Assembly: GCA_963741305.1 (NCBI GenBank)
Contig: CAVUHL010000003.1
Location: 5,456,001 to 5,520,000, forward strand
DNA: 64,000 nt
Direction: 5' to 3'
Origin: DATMER01 sp963741305
Lineage (GTDB): Bacteria > Acidobacteriota > Thermoanaerobaculia > Multivoradales > UBA5704
The translations under genes were made by a program, and so were the position numbers. Shown here one piece after another: positions 17,100 to 23,802 of this stretch (its first letter is position 1; each line of letters begins with the position of its first letter). The notes beneath the pieces were generated by a model. The model did no database searches, was not told where the DNA came from, and was given only the letters and a program-made list of their open reading frames with translations.

Positions 17100-17350
17100 T
17101 TTGAAAATTGAAGAAGGACGGCGGCCTCCGTGTCCAAGGACGCCGCCGTCCACCTGATTGAAGGGGACCTGGTCTTCAGGGAATCCGTGTACCCCTCCCC
17201 CGCCGGGGGAGGAGGCAGACGGGCTCCGGGGGGAGGCCGGGGAGAGGGCGCACGCCCTCGATCCTCCCCTCCCACCTCGCGTGTGACAAAACGTCAGCCC
17301 CTTCCCAAAGCGAGGTGCCGAGCCCGGAGCCTGCCTGACCTGTCCATCGA
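17100..17350. other. Intergenic hairpin and REP-like palindrome upstream of vapBC
   Basis: A perfect 10-bp stem (GGACGGCGGC 17116-17125 / GCCGCCGTCC 17142-17151) is followed by a GC-rich palindromic block at about 17190-17275 (CCCTCCCCCGCCGGGGGAGG and a second GGGGAGAGGG half) related to the REP-like elements elsewhere in the window. No gene seen. Confidence 0.55.
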
Positions 17351-17379
17351 TTGACACGAACTTCGTGGACCACTACTCT
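17351..17379 (+). promoter_or_regulatory. vapBC promoter with operator; probably leaderless
   Basis: TTGACA (17351-17356), 17-bp spacer, weak -10 TACTCT (17374-17379). The expected start of transcription falls on or next to the antitoxin ATG at 17386, and there is no ribosome-binding site. The spacer contains the dyad CACGAA-C-TTCGTG (17355-17367), a good candidate for autoregulation by the antitoxin. Confidence 0.6.
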
Positions 17380-17385
17380 CGTGCC

Positions 17386-17628
17386 ATGAGGAACGTCACC
17401 GTTACGCTGGAAGAAGAGGTCGCTCGTTGGATCCGCGTGGAGGCAGCCAAGCGGGAGACAAGCGTGTCGCGGCTAGTCGGGGAGATGCTGAGGGAGCACA
17501 TGCGCTCTCAGGACGCTTACGAAGTGGCTCGGAGGCAATTCTTCACGATTCAGCCGAGACCGCTCCGTGAAAGCGACAGCCCCCTCCCATCCCGCGAGGA
17601 GCTCCATGACCGCACGGGTCTTCGTTGA
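17386..17628 (+). CDS. vapB: VapB-like ribbon-helix-helix antitoxin
   Basis: 80 residues. The N-terminal strand MRNVTVTL and two helices (EEEVARWIRVEAAKRE, SVSRLVGEMLREHM) form a ribbon-helix-helix DNA-binding domain (1-40). The C-terminal part is the likely toxin-binding tail. It overlaps the toxin gene by 23 bases. It should neutralise the PIN toxin and repress the shared promoter. Confidence 0.82.
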   Translation: MRNVTVTLEEEVARWIRVEAAKRETSVSRLVGEMLREHMRSQDAYEVARRQFFTIQPRPLRESDSPLPSREELHDRTGLR

Positions 17629-18046
17629 CACCAACGTCCTTGTCTATCAGCTAGACAGCCGGGAGCCCGGCAAGCAGGCTCGGGCTCAGGCATGGCTGGA
17701 ACACCTATGGGCGACCCGCGACGGTCGAATCAGCTTCCAGGTGCTCACGGAGCTTTACGTCACGCTGACCAGGAAACTCGCACCAGGCCTGGATCCGGAG
17801 ACAGCCCGTAAGATCGTGCGGACGCTCTGGGCCTGGCAGCCGGTGCCAGTGGACGAAAGGATCTTTGCAGGCGCCTGGGCCATCCAGGATCGGTTCGGAC
17901 TTTCCTGGTGGGACAGCCTGATCGTCGCGGCAGCCCGGGTGGCGGACTGCTCCTACCTGCTGACCGAGGATCTCCAGCACGGTCAGGACCTCGACGGCCT
18001 GAGAGTGATCAATCCATTCCAGGCCTCTCCCGGGGATTTAATCTAG
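17606..18046 (+). CDS. vapC: VapC-family PIN-domain toxin (ribonuclease)
   Basis: 146 residues from ATG 17606, preceded by GAGGAG; the longer frame lacks a site. PIN-domain acidic residues are visible: VFVDTNVLVYQLD (first Asp, residue 8), the mid-protein Glu in ELYVTL, and the pair in SWWDSLIVAAA. VapC toxins are Mg-dependent RNases that cut tRNA or rRNA. The stop codon TAG shares the palindrome CTAG (18043-18046) with the stop of the convergent dipeptidase gene. Confidence 0.88.
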   Translation: MTARVFVDTNVLVYQLDSREPGKQARAQAWLEHLWATRDGRISFQVLTELYVTLTRKLAPGLDPETARKIVRTLWAWQPVPVDERIFAGAWAIQDRFGLSWWDSLIVAAARVADCSYLLTEDLQHGQDLDGLRVINPFQASPGDLI

Positions 18047-19389
18047 CCTCTCCCCAACTCGTCCCATAGCGCCGCCGCCGTCCGCATCCCCTTCTCGAAG
18101 TTTTCCACACTGAGCCACTCGTCGGGCGCGTGGGCGTTCTCTCCGGGCAGGCCGAAGCCCAGCAGGAGCACCGGGGCTTTGAGGATGCGCTCGAAGTCGC
18201 CGACGATCGGGAGCGAGCCTCCGTCTCCGGCGATCACCGCCGTCCGCCCGAAAGTCGCGGTCAGAGCCCGGTTCGCGGCTTCGAAGAGAGGGTCTTCGAG
18301 GCTCGCCCTCCAGGCAGGAGAACCGTGCAGGAGAGCCACCTGCACCGTCACTCCCGGCGGCGCCACTCGCTCCACATTGGCCCGAAACAGGCGCTCGATC
18401 TCGGCCGGGTCCTGATCGGGGACGAGGCGGCAGCTCACCTTCGCCATGGCGGTCGCGGGGATCACGGTCTTAGTCCCCTCTCCCGTGTAGCCGCTCAGAA
18501 GGCCGTTCACCTCGCAGGTCGGCCGCGCCCAGAGCCGCTCGAGCGTCGAGTATCCCGCCTCGCCGCCGAGGGCCGGCACGCGCGCTTCTTCCCGGAAGGC
18601 CGCATCGTCGAAGGACGCTTCCACCTTCCACTCGCGCACCCGGTCGTAGAAGCCGGGGACGGCGACATGCCCCTCGCCGTCGTGAAGGGTGGCCAGGATG
18701 CGGGCGAGCGCCGTCGCCGGATTGACGACGGCCCCTCCATAGGTGCCGGAGTGCAGGTCCCCCGCCGGCCCCTGCACGTCGATCTGGAAGTAGGCCATGC
18801 CGCGCAGCGAGCAGCAGAAGGCGGGCACCCCGGGCGCGAGCATCGTGCCGTCAGAAATCACCACGGCATCGCAGCGTAGCCGGTCCGCGTGGCGCTCCAC
18901 GAATGGAACGAGATGGTTGCCGCCGCCCTCCTCCTCTCCCTCCACCAGGAGCACCACGTTGACCGGCAGCGTTCCGCGGGTCTTCAGGTGCGCCTCCAGC
19001 GCCTTCACGTGCAGGAAGAGCTGACCCTTGTCGTCGGTCGCGCCGCGGGCGTAGATGCGCCCGTCCCGCACGGCGGGCTCGAAGGGCGGCGAGGTCCAGA
19101 GCTCGAAAGGCTCGGCCGGCTGGACGTCGTAGTGGCCATAGATCAGGACCGTCGGCGAGCCGGCCGGCGCTCCTCGCCACTCGCCCAGGACTATCGGATG
19201 GCCGTCCGTGGGATGGATCTCGGCGGAGAGCCCGGCCGCACGCAAGTTGGCGGCGAGCCAGTCCGCGGCGCGCTGCATGTCCGGCTGATGCTCGGAGCGG
19301 GCGCTGACGCTCGGAATCCGCAGAAGCTCGAACAGCTCGGCGCGATGGCGGTCGGCGTTCGAATCGAAGTAGGCGTTGAGGTCATTCAT
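18043..19389 (-). CDS. M20-family metallodipeptidase
   Basis: 448 residues from ATG 19389 (GGAGAAG upstream; an earlier start at 19404 lies inside the transporter gene). Di-zinc peptidase ligands are seen in order: LIYGHYDVQP, ARGATDDKGQ, LLVEGEEEGGG, VISDGTM and the C-terminal NAHAPDEW His. A lid/dimerisation domain lies in between. This is the dipeptidase branch of M20 (cytosolic, hydrolysing di- and short peptides). It is the last gene of the monooxygenase-transporter-dipeptidase operon, and overlaps the transporter by eight bases. Confidence 0.9.
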   Translation of the reverse strand: MNDLNAYFDSNADRHRAELFELLRIPSVSARSEHQPDMQRAADWLAANLRAAGLSAEIHPTDGHPIVLGEWRGAPAGSPTVLIYGHYDVQPAEPFELWTSPPFEPAVRDGRIYARGATDDKGQLFLHVKALEAHLKTRGTLPVNVVLLVEGEEEGGGNHLVPFVERHADRLRCDAVVISDGTMLAPGVPAFCCSLRGMAYFQIDVQGPAGDLHSGTYGGAVVNPATALARILATLHDGEGHVAVPGFYDRVREWKVEASFDDAAFREEARVPALGGEAGYSTLERLWARPTCEVNGLLSGYTGEGTKTVIPATAMAKVSCRLVPDQDPAEIERLFRANVERVAPPGVTVQVALLHGSPAWRASLEDPLFEAANRALTATFGRTAVIAGDGGSLPIVGDFERILKAPVLLLGFGLPGENAHAPDEWLSVENFEKGMRTAAALWDELGRG

Positions 19390-20266
19390 GTTTTTCTTCT
19401 CCACGAGCCAGGAAGACCGCGCCGAGGACGAACGCCGCCGCGATCAGCGCGCGGACGTTCGGGGTCTCGTCGCCCGCGGCCCAGGCGAGGGCGAGCGCGA
19501 TCAGAGGATTGACGAAGGCATAGGTGCCCACGGCGGCCGGGGTGGTGACCCGCAGCAGCCAGGTGTAGGCCGCGAAGGCGAGGACGGTGCCGCAGACGAC
19601 CAGAAAAGCGATCGATAGCCAGCCTCGCGAAGTCACCTGGGCCGGCGACCAGCCTCCGATCTCGCCGGTGACCGCGCTGGCGGCAAGTACCCATACTGCC
19701 CCGGCGGCAAGCTGCATCGCCGTCGACTGCACGGCCGACCGAGGCCGGGCGCCATGCAGCGCGACGAGCGAGCCCGCAGCCCAGGAGAAGTCGCTCAGGA
19801 CGAGGAACAGCTGATCCGCGAGCGATGCCTCGCCGCCGGCGCCATACGTCAGCACGCCGATGCCCACGATGCCGAGGCCGATCCCCAGCAGGACACGCCC
19901 CGAGGGAAACCGGCGTTCGCGAAAAGCGCTCAGAAGCACCAGCGCGGGCGCGATCGAGGTCAGCAGGAGCGCCGCTTTGCCCGAGGTGACGCGCTGCTCG
20001 GCCCAGGCAAGGACGCCATGGCATCCCAGAAAAAGCAGGGCTCCCGCGATCCCGGCAACTTTCCATTGCGCTTTGGTGGTCCGTTCTAGCTGGCCGCGAG
20101 CGGCAAGCCAAAGAAAAAGGACCGCAGCGCCGCCGGCACAGCGGATCCCGATCGTGAGCAGCGGCGGCACTTCCGCCACCGCGTAGCGGATGGCGAGGAA
20201 GGTCCCACCCCAGAACACGTAGATGGCGGCAAAGGCCGCGATCAGCTTTGCGCGGGAGACTGCCAT
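19382..20266 (-). CDS. EamA/DMT-superfamily transporter
   Basis: 294 residues with about ten membrane helices arranged as two EamA repeats. The first repeat starts FAAIYVFWGGTFLAIRYAVAEVPPLL and the second near LADQLFLVLSDFSWAAGSL. The short hydrophilic C-terminus ends EEKHE. It probably exports a small metabolite at the inner membrane. It starts within the monooxygenase gene (25-base overlap), so co-expression is likely. Confidence 0.87.
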   Translation of the reverse strand: MAVSRAKLIAAFAAIYVFWGGTFLAIRYAVAEVPPLLTIGIRCAGGAAVLFLWLAARGQLERTTKAQWKVAGIAGALLFLGCHGVLAWAEQRVTSGKAALLLTSIAPALVLLSAFRERRFPSGRVLLGIGLGIVGIGVLTYGAGGEASLADQLFLVLSDFSWAAGSLVALHGARPRSAVQSTAMQLAAGAVWVLAASAVTGEIGGWSPAQVTSRGWLSIAFLVVCGTVLAFAAYTWLLRVTTPAAVGTYAFVNPLIALALAWAAGDETPNVRALIAAAFVLGAVFLARGEEKHE

Positions 20267-20559
20267 ACCACCTCGAAGTGATCGACGCGCTCGCCCCGCT
20301 CGATCAGGAATCGATCATCTTCCGGATAGAACACGGCGCGGCCGATGTCGTCGCCCGCGAAGCGGCGGATGGCCTCTTCCGATTCCCACAGGGTCAGGAG
20401 CAGGAACTCCGCCCGCCCTCCGGACACGCTCCGGAGAGCGAGGACGCCACGGTTTTCAGGCGTGGCGCGGTATTCGTGGAAGCCGGTCTTCTCCAGATAT
20501 TCGACGTAGGCGTCGGCATCCTCCGCCCGCGTAACTCCTCGCCAGGTTCTCGCAATCAT
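20242..20559 (-). CDS. Antibiotic biosynthesis monooxygenase-type (ABM) small protein
   Basis: 105 residues from ATG 20559 with GAGG upstream. The ferredoxin-like alpha-beta core has the ABM pattern: ARTWRGVTRAEDADAYVEYLEK, EFLLLTLWESEEAIRRFAG and VFYPEDDRFL. Members of this family include cofactor-free monooxygenases, heme-degrading enzymes and stress proteins, so function cannot be narrowed. It heads the operon under the candidate promoter and operator at 20571-20627. Confidence 0.75.
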   Translation of the reverse strand: MIARTWRGVTRAEDADAYVEYLEKTGFHEYRATPENRGVLALRSVSGGRAEFLLLTLWESEEAIRRFAGDDIGRAVFYPEDDRFLIERGERVDHFEVVWQSPAQS

Positions 20560-20570
20560 GATCGAGTCCT

Positions 20571-20650
20571 CACCAGTATAAGTCTCCATACCGGTGTCAC
20601 GCTATGCCAATCCATTGCACCTGTCAAGGCCCGCATACTGGTGTTATCAT
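20571..20650. promoter_or_regulatory. Divergent control region with three ATACYGGTG sites
   Basis: CACCAGTAT (20571-20579) and ATACCGGTG (20588-20596) form an inverted pair with an 8-bp gap. A third copy, ATACTGGTG, lies at 20635-20643. On the minus strand TTGACA (20622-20627) with 17-bp spacing to a weak TAGCGT (20599-20604) could drive the monooxygenase operon, with the inverted pair at its start site. On the plus strand TATCAT (20645-20650) lies seven bases before the regulator ATG, predicting a leaderless mRNA. Confidence 0.6.
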
Positions 20651-20657
20651 CTGAGTC

Positions 20658-21245
20658 ATGACAGACGAGCTGCCCTTCAAATATGTTGGCGGCGACCCGA
20701 GCCTGGACCTCGTGAACACCGTCGACTGGACCGAGCGCGGGCCGGAAAACGAGCGCCTCAACGACTACGCCCGCCTGACCAGCTGGGCCGAGGGCGCGGG
20801 CCTCGTGTCCAAAGCTGACGCGGAGCGCTTGCGGAGGGCAGGCGTGGCGCATCCGAAAGAGGCGCGGGCCGCCCATGACGCCGCAATCCGGCTGCGGTCG
20901 GTGCTGCAGCGGCTCTATGGCAAGCGGTCGGATTGGAGGGAATTCAACGAGCTGCTCGGCAAGGCTTTGCGACAGCTTGGCGTCTCACCCCCGCGCAAAG
21001 GGCAGATGTCGGCGGAGTGGGAATGGCACGGCACCGAGAGCCTGGAGTCGCTCCTGTGGCCCGTCACCTGGTCGGCCGCCATCCTTCTGACCTCTGAGGA
21101 GGCAGGGCGCATCCGAGTCTGCGCCGCGCTCGACTGCGGCTGGGTGTACGTCGACCGCAGCCGGAACGGGTTGCGCCGCTGGTGCCAGATGGAGACCTGC
21201 GGGAATTTGGAGAAGTCGCGGCGGAGATCTAGGAGAGCGCCTTGA
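20658..21245 (+). CDS. CGNR zinc-finger (ABATE/DUF1470) regulator-like protein
   Basis: 195 residues. The N-terminal half begins FKYVGGDPSLDLVNTVDW, the conserved opening of the ABATE domain. The C-terminal zinc finger has CAALDCGWVYVDRSRNGLRRWCQMETCGN. The usual CGNR signature reads CGNL here, followed by the basic tail EKSRRRSRR. Such proteins are presumed stress-responsive transcription regulators. It is divergent from the ABM-EamA-dipeptidase operon, and the shared repeats between them suggest it controls that operon. No ribosome-binding site is seen. Confidence 0.8.
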   Translation: MTDELPFKYVGGDPSLDLVNTVDWTERGPENERLNDYARLTSWAEGAGLVSKADAERLRRAGVAHPKEARAAHDAAIRLRSVLQRLYGKRSDWREFNELLGKALRQLGVSPPRKGQMSAEWEWHGTESLESLLWPVTWSAAILLTSEEAGRIRVCAALDCGWVYVDRSRNGLRRWCQMETCGNLEKSRRRSRRAP

Positions 21246-22470
21246 CCGCCACCCGGTCCTCGGCAGCAACCGGCGCCAGCCCTTCGATCACCTCCAGGAG
21301 CTGCTCCCGGACGGTCTCGCGCGAGTAGTCGGCGGCCAGACGGCGCCGGCCGCTGTCGGCCAGGCGCTGGCGGGCGACCGGGTCTGCGAGCAGCTCCTCG
21401 ATGGCGTGCACCCACTCGATGGGATGCGTGCCCACGAGGCGGAAGTCCTCACCCTGGCGGCCCGAGGTTCCGGCCACGGCCCAGGGGGTCGCCACCACCG
21501 GCACACCCACGGCCCAGGCTTCCAGGACCTTGATGGGCACGCCCGAGCCGCAGCGCATGGGAGCGAGCGAGAGCGTGGCCTGGGAGATGATCGAGCGCAT
21601 GTCGCGCGGAGACTCGATCAGCGTGACCCCGGCGCGCTCGATCTCGCGGCGGACCGCCCCAGCCGGCCGCTCCCCCGCCACCACCACACGGACGTCGGGC
21701 CGCACCCGCCGGACCGATGGCCAGACCTCGCGCAGCCACCAGGTGACCGCGTCCACGTTCACGAAGTAGCCGAGGTTGCCGGTCATGACCAGGACCGGCC
21801 CCTTGTCCCCCTCGCGCCAGAGCTTCTCCCGCTCCTCCGGCGGCTCGACCCGGCGCTCGCGCACGGACAGGCGGACCACCGAGACCCGCGCCGCCAGCTC
21901 CGGAGGGAGGCGGTTGATCAGCGCCTGGCGGTCGCGCTCGCAGACCACGAGCACGCCGGCCGCACGCTCGGCGAGCTTGCGCTCCCCCACGGAGAGCAGC
22001 CTCGCCTCCAGCTTGAGCAGCGGACGCAGCCAGACCCGGTCCACCTCGGCGCGCAGGGAAAAATTGAGCGACAGGCTGTCGATCAGGTCCACGAGCAGCG
22101 GGGTCTTGCCGAAATCCTCCAGGTGGACGGCCAGGCGGACGAGCTGCAGGATGCCCAGGTCCATCTTCGGCGCCAGCTCCCGCAGCTTCCGCCCCAGGTC
22201 GGGCTGATAGAAGAGGCCGCTCTGCAGCGGCAGGTTCCTGGCGATCACCCGGCCCATGCCGAAGAGGGAGGTGGCGCCGCGGGCCGGACGGTAGATCTCG
22301 ACCTTGTAGGGCGCCCCGGAAGGAGGGGCAGGCTGCCCCGGCCCGGGCTCGGGGGTGAGCAGCGTCACCTCGTGCACGGAGCCGAGGAAGTCGAGCATCT
22401 GCACCGCGCGCATCTGGTCGCCCCGCCGGGGCGGCCAGGGATAGCGCGAGGTGACGAGAAGGATCTTCAA
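21229..22470 (-). CDS. GT4-family glycosyltransferase
   Basis: 413 residues. The N-terminus MKILLVTSRYPWPPRRGDQMRAVQ, then LLVDLIDSLSLNFSLRAE, LVMTGNLGYFVNVDAV and the late LAPMRCGSGVPIKVLEAWAVGVPVVAT mark a GT-B enzyme of the same broad type as the PEP-CTERM transferase at 5346-6665. It stands apart from the main glycan operon, convergent with the CGNR gene (17-base overlap) and ten bases after ribBA on the same strand. Donor and acceptor are unknown. Confidence 0.85.
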   Translation of the reverse strand: MKILLVTSRYPWPPRRGDQMRAVQMLDFLGSVHEVTLLTPEPGPGQPAPPSGAPYKVEIYRPARGATSLFGMGRVIARNLPLQSGLFYQPDLGRKLRELAPKMDLGILQLVRLAVHLEDFGKTPLLVDLIDSLSLNFSLRAEVDRVWLRPLLKLEARLLSVGERKLAERAAGVLVVCERDRQALINRLPPELAARVSVVRLSVRERRVEPPEEREKLWREGDKGPVLVMTGNLGYFVNVDAVTWWLREVWPSVRRVRPDVRVVVAGERPAGAVRREIERAGVTLIESPRDMRSIISQATLSLAPMRCGSGVPIKVLEAWAVGVPVVATPWAVAGTSGRQGEDFRLVGTHPIEWVHAIEELLADPVARQRLADSGRRRLAADYSRETVREQLLEVIEGLAPVAAEDRVAVKALS

Positions 22471-22480
22471 AGCTTCGGAG

Positions 22481-23695
22481 TCACACCAGCTTCAGGATGT
22501 GGCCGAGCTTGTCGCGCTTGGTCTTGAGATAGGCGCGGCTGCTATCCGTCGGCGGGATCTCCAGCGGCACGCGCTCGACGATCTCCAGACCATAGCCGTT
22601 CAAGGCGATGTACTTGTGCGGGTTGTTCGTCAACAGCCGCATCTTGCGCACGCCGATGTCCCGGAGGATCTGGGCGCCGACGCCGTACTCGCGGTGGTCG
22701 GGCCGGAAGCCGAGGCGCTCGTTGGCCTCGACCGTGTCGTGCCCCTGGTCCTGCAGCTCGTAGGCCCGCAGCTTGTTCATGAGGCCGATCCCGCGACCCT
22801 CCTGGAGGAGGTAGAGGAGGACGCCCTTGCCCTCCTCGCCGATCATCTCCAGCGCCCGCTCGAGCTGCACGCCGCAATCGCAGCGCGCCGAGCCGAAGAC
22901 GTCGCCGGTCAGGCACTGGCTGTGGACGCGCACCAGCGTCGGCTCCTCGGGCTCGATGTTGCCCAGGACCAGCGCCACGTTCTCATCGCCGGTCACGTCC
23001 GAGCGGTAGGCGCGGATCTGGAAGTCGCCGTAGGCGGTGGGCAGCCGCGGCGAGGCCACCCTGCGCACCAGAGTCTCATGCTGGAGGCGGTAGCCGATCA
23101 GGTCGGCGACCGTGACCATGAGGAGGCCGTGCTCGCGGGCGAACTTCGTGAGGTCGGGCACACGGGCCATGGTGCCGTCGTCGTTCATGATCTCGCAGAT
23201 GACGCCGGCAGGCTCGAGCCCGGCCAGGGCGGCGAGGTCGACCGAGGCTTCGGTCTGCCCGGCGCGCTTGAGCACGCCGCCGCGCCGGGCGCGGAGCGGA
23301 AACACGTGCCCGGGCCGCAGCAGGTCTTCCGGCCGGGTGGCCGGATCGATGGCCGTCTGGATCGTGGCCGCCCGGTCAGCCGCCGAAATACCGGTCGTGA
23401 TCTTGCCCCGAGCCTCGATCGAGATGGTGAAGGCGGTGCCGAAGGGCGAGGTGTTGTCCTCGACCATGAGCGGCAGCTCGAGCTGCCGGCAGCGCTCCTC
23501 GGTCATGGCGAGGCAGATCAGGCCGCGGCCGAACCTGGCCATGAAGTTGATGGCCACCGGCGTGACCATCTCGGCGGCGATCGCCAGGTCGCCTTCGTTC
23601 TCACGGTCCTCATCGTCGACGATGATGACCATGCGGCCCTGGCGGAACTGTTCGATCGCCTCCTCGATGGGGGCGAAGGGAGTCGTTGTGTGCAT
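22481..23695 (-). CDS. ribBA: Bifunctional DHBP synthase / GTP cyclohydrolase II
   Basis: 404 residues. Residues 1-205 are 3,4-dihydroxy-2-butanone 4-phosphate synthase (VIIVDDEDRENEGDL, TTGISAADRAATI, RRGGVLKRAGQTEASVDL). Residues 206-404 are GTP cyclohydrolase II (VRVHSQCLTGDVFGSARCDCGVQL with the zinc cysteines, YLLQEGRGIGLMNKLRAYELQD, LLTNNPHKY). Both enzymes feed riboflavin synthesis from ribulose 5-phosphate and GTP. No FMN riboswitch is recognised upstream. Confidence 0.96.
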   Translation of the reverse strand: MHTTTPFAPIEEAIEQFRQGRMVIIVDDEDRENEGDLAIAAEMVTPVAINFMARFGRGLICLAMTEERCRQLELPLMVEDNTSPFGTAFTISIEARGKITTGISAADRAATIQTAIDPATRPEDLLRPGHVFPLRARRGGVLKRAGQTEASVDLAALAGLEPAGVICEIMNDDGTMARVPDLTKFAREHGLLMVTVADLIGYRLQHETLVRRVASPRLPTAYGDFQIRAYRSDVTGDENVALVLGNIEPEEPTLVRVHSQCLTGDVFGSARCDCGVQLERALEMIGEEGKGVLLYLLQEGRGIGLMNKLRAYELQDQGHDTVEANERLGFRPDHREYGVGAQILRDIGVRKMRLLTNNPHKYIALNGYGLEIVERVPLEIPPTDSSRAYLKTKRDKLGHILKLV

Positions 23696-23802
23696 GGCTT
23701 CTCGTAGAGGCCGGACGGGCGGCTCAAGTATTAGGGAAAGGACAGGAACCCGAGTTCCCGGAGGAGTTTATCGGTTCCCCCGAGGACGGTCAACCGGGGG
23801 GC

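Noticed and set aside
16693..17104. Reading frames across the 21-bp array as a coiled-coil protein
   Set aside because: No start with a ribosome site, frames change between units, and a strong terminator lies just upstream.
23696..23802. FMN riboswitch upstream of ribBA
   Set aside because: The conserved GGGGCAGGGUGAAAUUCCC and related RFN blocks are absent.
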